A stretch of 64,000 bases of DNA from Turnera subulata (lineage: Eukaryota > Streptophyta > Magnoliopsida > Malpighiales > Passifloraceae). The notes beneath the pieces were generated by a model. It did not search any database. It saw only the letters and a list, made by a program, of their open reading frames with translations, and had not been told where the DNA came from. Shown here one piece after another: positions 45,406 to 58,000 of this stretch. The stretch covers positions 64,065 to 128,064 of the forward strand of contig JAKUCV010006762.1 of the NCBI GenBank assembly GCA_028386065.3, read 5' to 3'. Each line of letters begins with the position of its first letter. The first letter of the stretch is position 1. Made by a program: the position numbers and the translations under genes.

Positions 45406-47410
45406 TCATTCCCCTTCACTCAAGATTGGGACTATGAGGGGCTTCATCTGTGCAAGATATACAATAGCCCACCTAAAAGGAAAAGGAAAAGAGAACATTC
45501 GTAAATACCTCCACGAAGTTAAGTGCATAAAGAAAACAAAATAACCCATAAACGCATTTGCTATAGTCAAAAACAAAAAAAAAAGAAACAACTGTTTCCT
45601 TTGAATGAAATATCATAGTTTCATTAAAGTTCAGAATCTGCGGCGATTCAACCCTGCTTTCATTGGGTGCACATCAGGGAATACTTTCCAAGGAAACTTG
45701 GAACATATAACTATGTCTACACTCTTCCATGAAATCCTACTCTGACAAGTCATTGAAATCATTAATTTGCAATCATTCTAGTATGCAACAGATCCAGATA
45801 TGTAGGCTGCAAAGTTGCTTCCTTGGAGCAAAATCACAACAGTTTAAAGATAGACAAGGCCTCTCCACTCTGTTGCATGAAGAGCAGAAAGATAACTAGG
45901 CCAATGAAATGACAATGGAGAACACATTTAGAAAGTTAACAAGTTACCCAGAACACTTAGTATCTCATTGGCCATTAAATGCTCTATATAGCTGGATAGG
46001 TATCAATAGGAAATAGGATTCTATAATATTCTAAACTTCTATGACATCCTGTCCTTTGCTCTGGCAGAACCTCTGTATGCATAGCCAATAGCAATTGAAA
46101 ACTAGTTTTATCTAGTATAGAACAATTTCTAAAAAAGTAATTCGAGGAATGAAAAGTTTGACCAATCTACTGCCTTCCTAAAGTCAAACTTTAGTAAAAA
46201 AGATGTTCTATACAGTAGTACTAAAAATTTACAGGACAACAAGCAGTTGTAGGAAAAGGAAATGCAACTAATAAAGGACTCACATCATCCAACAGCAGAC
46301 TGTTGCTGTTATAACCAATGTTAAGTGGAGCCTGCACCAAAAAAACCCAATAATGTCAGTTACGAAAGAGAAAGAGATTTATATACAGGTTGAAGTCAGT
46401 TAACTGCAAAAAGATTTAGCACATACATACAACTGCTTTCATTCACAGGTACAAAATAAGTCACATAAACATCTACAAATGAACTCACTCACTCTTCCAA
46501 GAGATATCCAACTAATCTTTCACAAAAAAATTAACAATTCAAGGAGTATGTTGTCACTGCACATGATTAAAACTCGAGCATCCATCTCAATAGATACTTT
46601 GTGCTGCTCATATGCAAACGTGACTGACAGACAAATCACTAACAGAGATGTTCCCTTTTCGGATTAGTTCCAACTTTGACGTACAAGTGGCATCCCGGAA
46701 CCAACAAGAGAAATGAATCATCACAAGAGTACAACAGGCCCAATGGCAGGAGTTGCAGCATAAAATGGCTCATTTTCAGTGAGCAAATGAAATTTTTACT
46801 AACCAAAGAGAGAGAGAGAGAGAGATAAAAGAATATTTCCCAAAGCCAGGAATCAAGCTACTTAACAGCATCCAAACTCCCAACGAATGCCTATGGTCAA
46901 TAACTTAGATTAAAACAGTGATTGCCAGTTTTTTATGTTGAAACTGAACATTGAAACATGACTACGGGGACAAAGTTGTGAATCAAGAGTAATCCTGCAA
47001 TTCCAGAGCACCCTCTCTCAAGGCCTCACCAATGTCATCACTGGAAGCGTTTACTATACTATTATTGAGATTCAACGCTTCCATTACGTTACATTTTAAG
47101 ATTCGAATTCACTATTCAATACTTTGATACAAACAAATCATTTTTTTTTTTAAAAAATCCCTCTATCATGTGTCAAAAGAACAAATGCAGCAACCTTAAC
47201 GCCCACAAAACACGAAGAAAGATGCAAATAACCAACTTGATTGAAAGCAAATGAAACTAATCCGAAATACAAGGAGGAAAAAAAAAAAAAGAAGAAGGAA
47301 GAGGAGCATTACAAATTAGTGGAGGGGCCTCTGTTGCAGCAGATTCTGGTACAGAGCGACGCGATCACTCCAACCACCACGAAAATCAGCGTTGTCACCA
47401 AAAACCCCAT
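45406..47410 (-). CDS. VHA-e: V-type proton ATPase subunit e (70-aa membrane protein)
   Basis: Three short exons close into 70 aa: 47313-47410, 46284-46331, 45406-45472 (stop TGA). The first exon gives [20 protein letters not shown] then [12 protein letters not shown]; the middle one gives [17 protein letters not shown]; the last gives [20 protein letters not shown] and E. This is the conserved plant VHA-e sequence with two membrane helices, a subunit of the Vo sector of the vacuolar/TGN H+-ATPase. All junctions are GT-AG (GTAATG, GTGAGT donors) and phases match. The gene is easily missed because no exon exceeds 33 codons; intron 1 is ~1 kb. It lies next to FtsZ1 as in Arabidopsis. Confidence 0.95.
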
Positions 47411-48964
47411 CGCTTTGGATCTCGGTTCCTGCAAATTCCCCCCCACTCAGATGGATCAGGTCAGGTCTCACTCCACGGTACTCTCTTTTCCAGAAACGAA
47501 CGGATCAGATTTTGTGATCGTTTTTTGTCCGTCCACAATATCTATCTGTTTGATTGCCTGGAAAATGAATTCGATTGATTAGGGAAATGGAGAGGGATCT
47601 TTTACCTGAATTATTATTTGAAGCTTCCTCCCCTCCTGGTCCTGTTTAGGTCTGGCTTCGTTCTTGCGAGATCCATTTTTACGCGTGGACAATCACCACC
47701 CCCTCCCTGTTTCCATCTACGGATAGGACTTGGGCCCATTTCTGGGCTCAATTTTTTTTGCTTAGGCCCATATCATGAATTTGGTTGATTTTCTTTCTTT
47801 TTCTTGCTTATTATTATTATTTTTTTTCTGTTTTTGAGAAATAGGGGTCTACAACAAATCAAATTTGGGAAGTCCTCACCATAAAATTTCTCAGGTAGGT
47901 GGTGGTTGAAATAGCCAAAAAGATTTATCAAGTTTTATTACAGATTTATTGTAGAAGAGAAAGTAATATCTTACCGAAACTAGGCATTGGACAACGATTC
48001 CTCGTTTGAATCACTCAAGTCAAGAAAGTAATATGGAAATGAATTATGAATCCGTAGTTGCATTAAATTGTTTGGTCACAAAATGGCGTTTATTGTAAAG
48101 TTTAGGGTGATAAGATTTGGAAACATATTAATAGCATTGACCATGCAAAAGGTTTTCCTCTTGTCGATTCTTAAATGGAAAAGTATATTCTAACCCATTG
48201 TTCCTGACCTTATGTAGCCTTCAAATTTTTCCTCTCACCTTGGTAGTTGAGAGACGGGAGTCTAATTTTTTTTTTTATTTCTTTTTGCTTGTTAGAGAAA
48301 AAAATAAGAAACTAAAAATTTGTAAACAAAGGAAAAGAGTTAACGTGGCCTACAGTTCTTGCGTCAAATTAAGTTGCACAACAGAAGAGAAATACATAGC
48401 TAGATTTCACTATCTTGTGGTGGAGCAAATTAAAAGAAAGTGTACAACCACCACCATGGAGGTAATGCTTCCAACCAAATGAGATGAGCATCAAATTCCT
48501 CCAAATATATGTCTCAATCTCAAACCAAGACCAATCTACCACGTCTCTGAAATTTCCTATCATGGTTAATGCACCAAAAGCTTAGTAAATCAACATTTTT
48601 ACTCGGGATCCTCGCTCTTTAATTTGATGCATAAATCAATCCTTGTTAGTTACGTATATAAGGGTATCATCCACTTTCTCCCTCTATTATCAAAGAATGG
48701 TCAATAGGCATACTGCGAGTCATCTCCACATTTAGCAAATGTGTATTCACCTCAGTAAAGCGGAATTGACCTTTCTTCACAGTATCAGTTATTATCAATT
48801 AGTTATTCACGAGCCACTAGCTGTAGGTATCCTTGGCTAGCTAGTAAACTTATGTATAAATAGAGGCCTCAACCATGTTGATATTGCATCCCACACTTGA
48901 GCAAACAATATTCCTTCTATTACATTGGCTTGGTTAATTTCCTGTGTGTTTACTGATCAAGAAA
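47411..48964. other. Divergent promoter region, VHA-e and the secreted small protein
   Basis: No gene supported between the two divergent starts. The left part is the VHA-e 5' UTR. AT-rich elsewhere, with T-runs at 47749-47759 and 48267-48277. Confidence 0.5.
48855..48862 (+). promoter_or_regulatory. TATA box of the small secreted protein gene
   Basis: TATAAATA lies 103 bp before the ATG at 48965, so transcription would start around 48885-48895, a normal plant spacing. Confidence 0.7.
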
Positions 48965-49573
48965 ATGGCCAGTTCGAAAATTGTGCTTCTGCTTGCCCTT
49001 GCTTTTGCAGCTGTCCTCCTTATCGCCTCTGAAGTCTCTGCTCGGGATTTAGGTGAAACAGCAAGAACCCGTGAGTCTTTTTTTTTAATTTTTCTTTTTC
49101 ATGCAGATCAATTTCCAAAACCAACAGCAGATATATATCATACATGGATCCATTCCTGCTAACTAGTTATAATCAGATTAATCATAGCTTTCATTATTTT
49201 AGAGTTTTCATGTGGGTGGTTACTACTTTTTCTTTGTTTATTTCTTGAACTAAACAATCATGTATAAAGGTTATAACTTTATAAGCAGGGGATTTAACCT
49301 TCGTTTTACTTCGCAGAGGAGAATGTGCTAGAACACATGGACAACTACAAGGAATTGAGTAAGGAATACAACACGGAGTGGAGCGATGATGGCAAAAAAG
49401 GGGGCTACAATGGAGAACATGGGAAAGAATACGATGGAAAAGGAAAAGGAAAGGGAAAAAAAGAATACAAGAAGAAGGAGAAGAAGGAGAAGAAGGAGAA
49501 GAAGGGGAAGGGCAAAGACGGCAAAGGCAAAGGTCATGGCAGTGACTCCGAGGCAGATGAACAGGAAGTTTAA
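48965..49573 (+). CDS. Small secreted Lys/Gly-rich protein
   Basis: Two exons (48965-49070 and 49317-49573) give 120 aa. Residues 1-27 form a signal peptide (MASSKIVLLLALAFAAVLLI ... SEVSA) of the kind seen in plant glycine-rich cell-wall proteins (MASSK... then ...EVSARDL). The mature part has an acidic linker (EENVLEHMDNYKELSKEYN) and then a long basic tract of KGKGK and KKEKKEKK repeats ending GSDSEADEQEV. I do not know a named family with this basic tail. A TATA box precedes the start, and the first Met after it was used. The low-complexity basic tract makes frames on the other strand look open. A cell-wall or apoplastic role is inference only. Confidence 0.8.
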
Positions 49574-50726
49574 GGCGGCATTCAACTGATAACAAAAAAA
49601 GATCCCTTGCTTGCAGCAAGTGTGCGCATGTATCACTAAATAAATAAGAACTCTACGTGGAAAAAGCTTGTATCGAGATAAGGGTATTCTAGGGCGCCCT
49701 ATATGTATCACGAATAACGGCCAGGTCTCTTGGAGGCATTTGGCATACTTATGGTATGGAATGAATCAAAAGTTGTGTCCGTTTCCTTATTACCGCATTG
49801 ATATGAAATTATTATTAGCCAGAAGAGATCTACCTTTCTTCTTCTTTTTCTTGTCAGAAGCCAGCTCTTCCTTTTAGAAGAGATGAAGGAGAAGGTCTGT
49901 ATTTTTTGAAAGAAAGAATTCCGACAACAAAAATTTATCCTTAAACGCTTGCAACGGGAAAAAGTTGTGAGCACTAACAAAACAGAAGTGCGATGATTAC
50001 AAGTTACAATTACCTACTCGACTGGTATATGTATACCAGCAATACAAAGGTAACCATAGCAGTCAAAATTTTAGCCTGACACATCTTATTAATATACCAT
50101 AATTTTTTTTTTGATAGAACATAAGATTTGAAACTGGCTAGATCATAAGATGTGTCATAATAAGCTAAATTTTTACAAATTCTGATAGAAAGTAAAAGAC
50201 ATGGCTTATTATTAATAAACTTTTTTCTTACTTTTATTGGAGTTATGTTTTTGACCAAACCTTTTAAAAACACTAATGCCATATTGTAATTGGGAAAAGA
50301 AGATAAAACAATCAATCCCGCCTCGCAATCAAACAATGGGAGAAATAAGGCATCAGCAGTCTCTTAAACCAAAGAAAATGAAATAGCAAAGAATAAAAAT
50401 TCGGAAGAAAAAATAATTGTAAATTGAACATTTATATTCGTTAGCACGAGATGTTCAGAAATCTAGAAACAATTGTTCCATTACTCTCTGCCATCACGAG
50501 AAGTTCAAATTAATCTGCCCCATGATTAGATTAGATTGAGCATACAACAGTTTTGCCGCCAGTACAAGCAAAAGATAAAAATAAGGAAAAAAAATTGGGG
50601 ATTACTGTAATGAGTGAGAAAGAAATGGATTGATCTTTTCATATCTTTCCTGGGTTTTTTTTTTTTTAATCTTTTTCTGTTTGGGGATGTTTGGGGTAGG
50701 AGAGCATGATTTCCCTGCTTCCACAA
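49574..50726. other. 3' regions of the secreted protein and TOP1 genes
   Basis: Convergent 3' ends. No gene supported; T and A runs only. Confidence 0.55.
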
Positions 50727-53700
50727 TCAGAATCTGAATTGGGGATCAACATCCATCGCCCAAGCAAACTTTGCCAAAAGAGACTTGTTAAATATCTGCA
50801 AAACAGCTCCATCAGTACAAACACATTCATTACTACTCTCAGATTGACATTAGGTGCAGGATGCAGTCAAATTATACCATGGATGGATGTTCACTTGTCA
50901 GATTTAAGCTCAATGCAACACCCAAACCACCACTACTGGGTGGGTCAATATCAAACTAGGGGGTTTTATAGGTCAAAGTTTAATATGAAAAATTCATTGA
51001 TGGATATATGAGAAAAGACGGAAGTATAGAATATAAGACAAATATGTCGGTAACGAAACCTAACTAGATGATATATGGGTGGTGGGTAGGGTTGGGCTGG
51101 ATTGAGACTTCATCCTCGACCCCACTCGATCCAAAAAATATTGGATGAGGTTGAGTTTGTAGGATCACGCCCAGCCCCAGGCCGTGCAACTTTGCATATC
51201 TCTCAGACAAAGCCAAGAGATAATTTCTGGTAAAACTATTTCATCCAGAAAGAAAAAATGCAGCAAGTTGTTCACCTTCTCAATTGGAACATCATGTCGC
51301 TTGCACCATGCCACTGTAATCCTAGGATCACAGTAATTAATTTTGGAAGTGCCCAATGCCACCGTTTTCATATCCTCTTTAGTCCTCATATTGATCTCCA
51401 TTTTCTCAATCTTTTGATTGGTTGATGCTATCTTCTTTTCTATTCTGCGGACCAATCAGCAGATAGTGAGCTGATTTGCATAAAATGATGAAGCAAGGCA
51501 TGTAGAAATGAAATGAACAAAAAAGGGATAAAAGATGGATTACGCTTCAGGAGACAAATTCCTCTTTTGCTTTCCATTTGCATCCTTTAATGGGGGCTTC
51601 CCCTTTTTGGCCCTATCCAAATCGGTTTTCAACTCCTTCAAAACGCCCTGCAAAAATTACAGAAGCCAGCCTAAAGCATATGCATTTCAATGGGCAAGTG
51701 CTGAAAACCTACCCAGTTTCAAATCTTCATAGGACAACAAGGATGGTGAAGGGTGAAGAATGGGTTAGCTTGAAACAATACATGCCCACATCACAGTTAC
51801 AGGAAAGGAACTCAATCATATAGAGTACAGTTGACCTGAAGATGGGTTTCCTAGGCAACATGAATGCTTCTATAGAAGGTTATAAAATTTGATGCACATG
51901 GGCAAATGGAAAATGGGCAAATGGAAAATGAGAATTCATCAACTTGGAAAAAAACCCTCATTCATAAACCAAATGCCAGAGCCTTCATACTGCATATATC
52001 CTAGGGAATGGATGGCCATAATTTTGGTCACAATAGAAACCCATTGTCATGAGACAAATCTCAGAACCCAGAGGTGGATTCTCAATGCAGATCCCAATTA
52101 GTGATGCTCAACTTCTGAGGATATCAAAAACAATGTGCCAGGGAAACATTCTCTTAAAATTACCTTGAGTTCCTCAATTTTCTCAGACAATTTTGACATT
52201 TGTGACTCATGAGATCTTGAAACAGTGCGTTGATGATTACAAATGATTGCAACCTGTAGCCACAGAAGCAAAAATTATAAGCACCACTGGTCTAACTCAA
52301 ATGTAGACCATTGCAAAATGCTTCCTGCCACAAGCTGGCTTTACCTGCTTATTTGCTTGCTGGTAAACCACAACTTTTTCTGCAACATCACCATCTTCGG
52401 TCTCCTTGAACAACTGTCAACAGACAAAAAATTACAACAAGGCAAAATCCTCATATGCTTTCAATGACTTTACTTGAACTAAATACACGGGTAATATGTG
52501 GCAGCTCGGGAGTTACCATTTCATCCAATGTGAATGACGCATTATATGTACGAAAGACCTTTGCTGTAAGTCCAGGCATGAGTTCCTTTAGGTGAGTGTT
52601 CAGTTTAGTTGTATCCAACAAATCAAACAGATCATCATTTGGCTTTTTGCCTGAGGAAAAGACGGGAAAAAGGGGCAAAAAGATTCTTATTAGGACCAAC
52701 CGCAAGAACAAATTAAAGATAGTTGGCTTTAGTAACATCTTTCCTCTGTGTTTAAGCTGTAACTCTTCTTCATCACTCGCAACCATTTGGTATAACTTAA
52801 ACATCCACAATAAAGAGCCAATTACTCACTAGTTTGAAATTGTCCGATTGCCTTGTACACAGGAAGCTCAACCTCAACTGTGTTTACATACCGAATTGAA
52901 TCTTTACCAAGAAAGTCAAACTGCATTACAAGAAAGCACGGAGGTTACTGCAAATAATAAGGGAATGATGGCTTGCACAAAGAAGCCGCCATATTAAAAA
53001 TCAGGTAATCAAGACTGTGCTGTTTAACGTTTTTTGGTTTTACACCTGCATAAATCTAGCAACAAGTAGGCCCAATTCAAGAGTGAAAAAGAAAAGACAA
53101 ATTTAAATCTGCTAAGTTGAGCCATGAGCCCACCATACCTTTAACATATTTGGAGAGATACACTCTACATTTTCCACTTTTAATGTACAACAACCAACAG
53201 TATCAGCTTCATCCTCGTCCTGCAGAAGGCCAACAGGTAAATGGCAAAATTAGGTAACATTTTAATTGAAGAAAGGGATTCAGGGTCTATATATACAATT
53301 ACTACTGAAAATTTTCGGTAATGTTCAAAGATTAACCAAATAAACAATGTTTCTGAGAACTTGCTAGTCCCAGAGTAATATATGAATCAACAGACTTGTT
53401 AAAGCTTGTCATTCATCGTATTTCTTAGGTACATGAAAAACATTTTCACGGTTAATAAAATGAAAAGAGTTTTTGGGGTCAGATCACAGGAAGTAAACAA
53501 ATACCCACAAGAAAAGCTTCAATAAATTATATTCAAAATAGCAATTGTTCGTGCATCCAAAATAAGTTTAAGAAACCAAATAGCTAACACTCAGCCAAAA
53601 GTTGGCCACAGACGTCATCACCATATTGAAAGTGGAAAATAGGAATTCAATCATGGAAAATGATCCTTGCTCCTGGATAAACTAATAATTTCTCATTCAT

Positions 53701-56700
53701 AAACCTCTTATTTCAAAAATCAAAGTCAAATCAGAGGTTTGAAACCAACTACTGGCAATTGACTTCTCATAAGACAATGTGACAACCAAAGCCCCCACCA
53801 CAAGATTAGGGTTCCTAATATTCATCAGACCCATCACAATGATTCGCCACAAAATGTGTTTCTTCAACCCACATAAGACCAAATTCAAATGCCATGGGCT
53901 CAAGAACCACACATAAATGTAGATTTTTCTTTGTGGGAGAACATGGCATACCTTCTCATTACCCGCCCTAAGAGCTAGCTTATCAATAAGATAGGTAGCA
54001 ACTGCTATTTGTTTTTTTGTGACATCTTTACTGGTAAAATCCTTAGTGTAAGCTGCCCTGATGTTGTCAATGTAGTCCTGCGCCGTAAATACAACTCGTT
54101 ATTGCAGGGCAATGTGGTTAATTAAAACATGACAAAAAAAAAAAGATAGGGAACTTGTAGGTCTACCTTCAACTTCCTTGCTTTCTCATATTTTTCCCTG
54201 TCACTCTGGCCCTTCAAGGAACTGCTGGCTGCTAAGAACACATATTTAAATTCTTTTGGATTGATCGGGTCATTCCAGAAAGCCAACCAGGTAACAGTAT
54301 TGTCATGTTTTATTTCTTTCCACCTGCTCAATCAAAAAATTCAAAAGCTTAGTTATCTGAGGGAACTCTGTTAGTTGTGCCTCTCTCCTTCCCTCCTTTC
54401 CCCCAATTGAAAGAGATAGTGAGAAACAAAACCTTTCTCCAGGAATAGGACATTCTGGGATTGGAGCATCCTTTCCAATGTTTATAGTAATGTCACTTGG
54501 GTAGATGCGTTTTTTCAGCTTTCCCATCTGACAATTACAATGAATTAGCTAGGGTAGAACCATACTAACAAATTCAAACTCAAAAAGACAAAAAAAAACG
54601 TTCAAGCTCTTTTATGGCCAAAGAATTTCAAACAAAGTATTATTCGATATCTTAATTGTTGGTTGGGAAAATTGAACCTTCGGGTGTTCTCCCCGACCTC
54701 GAAACAGACCAGGAGGCTCAACTCTGAAATTTCCAACCTAAGATAAACAATCACCAGAAGAGTAAGGTATTAAATCAGTTTCAAGTAATTAACATGCATG
54801 TGCTTGGTTTATCATAAATAAGGGGTCAAACAATCTATCAAGGGAAACAGAGCACACAGATGTGGACATGGTCCCCTTCAAATTCTAGTAACAGACCAAC
54901 TCTCGGAGATATTACCTTCTCTTTAACACCATCAACTACAGCCCACATATATTTCTCCTCTTGCTTCAATTTCTCTTCCTTTAACGCCTTCTTTTCCTGC
55001 AAGAACAGCAACTGCGATAATACTGATTGCCAAGGAGAATGGAAGCAACGGAGAAGGACTCCGTAAGAACATAATGAAACTACCAATGAGCTTGTAGCAC
55101 ATCGGTAAAAAGCAAGAGGGATGAGGTCTTGGGCTCGAGTCCCACCTTCATCGAGTAGTATCAAAAAAAAGAAACTAGAGTGGTTATAAACTGAAATGCT
55201 AACAGAAGGTACCATGGTGAAGATCAAGAAGCAATGATTTGAATTACAGGACAGTAGAGAGTATTTGAAAGAGAAAAAGTCAAGACTTGCTGTCTGACAG
55301 GTCTGTGGATCCAAAACACAACGGTATATCCTGAAAATGGGTATTTCGAATCACGCAATTGCACGCTCGTGAATCTAAATAACCATAGCTAATTAAGCTA
55401 CATGGGTACGTTTGAAATCCAAAGTCCGACACCACAATGGCAGAATGAAAAAGAAAAACACTTTGTATGATTTGACACGGAGGGAGTAGACTAAAAAAGT
55501 TGTGTAACAAACTTAAGATCTGTGTGCGTCCAGTGGTAGGTGCAGTCAATTCAATATGGATTCCAAACATGGCTTTATTAGTAAGAACTTACTGCTGCAG
55601 TCATTTGTTTCTTCTTCTCTTTCTCTTGCTGATGCCAATCGTATATTGGAGTGAAATCACAATCCTCTAGCTTCTGTATTACATGGTTTTTCCCCAATAA
55701 CTTACGCCAATCAGCCCAAAAATTCTCGAGGAATTTTGGTTTCTGCATGTAGTCTGTATCTTTCATCACCGCAAACATGGTGGCAACCTGCAGGGGTGAA
55801 GATCAGTGTGTACTGGATATGAAGGGAGAAATTCAAAAGGTCACGTTGATAGCAACAAAGGAAATGCACCATGATACATATAACTTTTCCTATATTATGG
55901 TTATAAAGAGATCGAAGAACACCTCCTCCTGTTCAGGAGTCAAATCAACAGGCTTCCCCTTGTAAAGAATCTTAATGCCATGAGGCTGGTATGGAGGTGG
56001 GAAAATGACACCACTATGAACCAAGGTAGTCCATTTCTTCTGTCCATCAGTGGCACTTGGCATCATCTTTGATGACTTGGAATATTTTGAGTTTTTCATT
56101 TTCTTCTTATTTATTTTCTTCAATGAAGAGGAAACAACTTTCTTGGCCTTTTGCTTTGCAGGTGATGATTTACTAGTTGAGGCTACTGACTTCTTCATCC
56201 TCTGAGATATTGGAAGATGGTCATCATCGTCTGCTTTAGCCACAGGCTTGACCGTCACTTGTTTAACTTTTGCTGAAGCAGAGGCATCTGAAAGCTTCAA
56301 CTTTTTACTAGACGACTGGTCTGAGGAATCAGCCTTATTCATAGGCCTTTTAGCTGGCACCACAGAGGAACTTTGTTGCTTGACTTTCACTGTGGACCCG
56401 TTGGTTTGTGTTTTTGACGCCAAGGATTTCTTCTCAATAGAAACATTAGGCTTACCGCTTAATGACCCAGAAGTTGGCTTCACTGAATACCTAGCGGATA
56501 AAGGCTTATCATCATCCGAATCTTCACCTTTGACAGGGGCAGGTTCACTGGCACCTTTGTTGGCGCTGTTGGAGATTCCCTTAATTCTAGAATTCAACGG
56601 TTTTTCATCCTCGGAATCCTCATCATCAACATTTGATTTGGTCTCAATCTTAACAGAATTTATCTCCTCCTTAACAACACCAGAAGCATTAGGTTTTAAT

Positions 56701-57035
56701 GTCTGTTTCGGCTGAACATTTGCAGAACTCGATGCTTTTGAATTTGTCACTGGTGACTTCACCGTTGCCACCTTGCAAGAGGAAGAAGATGCTTTGGGGC
56801 TCCCAATAGGAGATTTCTCTGCTGGTGCCTTGAAAGATGGAACAGTTGCTTTCCCCCTTTGCGCATTTGTGCTTTGACCATTGGAGTTTTGAGAGGATGA
56901 TGATGGTTTCTTCACTTCCTGATTTACTTGATTTTGCTTAGATGATGAGTTACCACTCCTTCTGAAAATTAAGGGGGCATCGTCATCTTCATCAAGATCA
57001 TTAAGAAACGGTTTTGCTGATGCCTCAACAGCCAT
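50727..57035 (-). CDS. TOP1: DNA topoisomerase I (type IB)
   Basis: Fifteen exons close into 877 aa: 55923-57035, 55593-55787, 54916-54996, 54678-54737, 54433-54527, 54167-54323, 53952-54077, 53139-53219, 52830-52920, 52517-52650, 52345-52413, 52164-52253, 51544-51647, 51276-51444, 50727-50795. Exon 1 (371 codons) is a Ser/Lys-rich, disordered nuclear-targeting domain typical of plant TOP1. The core follows: [49 protein letters not shown]. Catalytic residues are all present: Arg in LALRAGNEK, Lys in FLGKDSIRY, Arg in KVFRTYNAS, His in CNHQR and the nucleophile Tyr in [11 protein letters not shown]. The C-terminus is [12 protein letters not shown]. It relaxes supercoils in nucleus and nucleolus. 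All junctions are GT-AG. An intron of intron 3 region (55083-55170) carries a SINE. The start is followed upstream by an apparent 5'-UTR intron acceptor (TAATGCAG at about 57056). Confidence 0.97.
55083..55170 (+). mobile_element. Short tRNA-derived SINE in a TOP1 intron
   Basis: CCAATGAGCTTGTAGCACATC, then a GGGCTCGAGTCCCACC B-box-like part and GAGTAGTATC with an A tail; same family as 32869-32970. The flanks repeat GAAACTA (55076-55082 and 55171-55177), a short target duplication. It is opposite in strand to TOP1. Confidence 0.78.
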
Positions 57036-58000
57036 TGATCATCCAACTGCGTTCTGCATTATCAGAGGTTTATCAAATCAACATCTGAAGAATTCCATTC
57101 TACAACAATCAAAGAGCCTTTAATAAATTAAGCAGGTGCCAGGCAAACCCGAAGAGAACCCTCCCTTTACAATTGACACTATGTTGCGAACAAAGAATCA
57201 AAATCCCAGCATGCAACCAAATTCGACTCTATTTTTCTAAAGAAAAAAAATAGAAAAGCTGTTTCCAGATTGACCTAATTCACCTGAGCCAAAATTTCCA
57301 GGTGGGCCAGAAACAGGTTCTAGATTAGGGTTTTTCCAATTTGATCACATAAATACAAAAATGGTTCGGTAGACAACTTTTCAAGCAACCACAGCACTCC
57401 TCATGCAAAATTCAGAGCTAAACTGAAGGATTTTTTTTTTTTTCAATTTGACAAGTTAAACTAGACTGAACCAATTCAGCTGACTGCAAAGCATTTCTTG
57501 GTGCGCCACAGATAGGTCAAGAATTAGGGTTTTCAAATTGAGCCCGGAAATGGATTATGGTGGTCAGTTTTTTTTTTTTTTTCAAGCAAAGCCAGTACTT
57601 TTGAAGCATTTACTGATGAGGAACCAATAAATTTTAATGAGGAGTGGGCAGCTCAAGAAAGGGAAATAAGATTGTGAGCTCCAATTAGATTAGCACAGCA
57701 GATAGATTGAGTTGATTGGAAGAGACCCAAATAAAGAGGATTGCAGTGACAGAAGAGAGAAGCAGAGAAAAGAATATATATATTGAATTTAAGGGGGAAA
57801 AGGGGGAGACTGGTTTGTGGGTTTGCAACAACGGACCTCTGTTGCCGGAGAAGATCGAGAGAGGCGGTGATGGAGCAGATCGAGCGGTGTCTTTTTTTTC
57901 TACGGTTGTGTTTTTGGGTGCTCTGTGCAGGCGTAGCTCTCCCTGTGTCCTTCCACGAGGAAGCAACCGATAAAGGCAGAAGAGGTTGTTCTTGTTTTCG
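57036..58000 (-). promoter_or_regulatory. TOP1 5' leader and probable leader intron
   Basis: Non-coding region upstream of the start. An AG acceptor just before the start exon suggests a leader intron. It contains two copies of a ~199-bp unit, each with a telo-box-type TTAGGGTTTT (57325-57335 and 57524-57533). Confidence 0.45.

Noticed and set aside
49194..49711. Long minus-strand frames opposite the secreted protein gene
   Set aside because: They mirror the Lys-Glu/Gly-Lys coding tract of the real exon; hydrophobic Leu runs are the complement of AAG repeats.
56248..56715. 155-codon plus-strand frame
   Set aside because: Antisense shadow of the Ser/Lys-rich first exon of TOP1.
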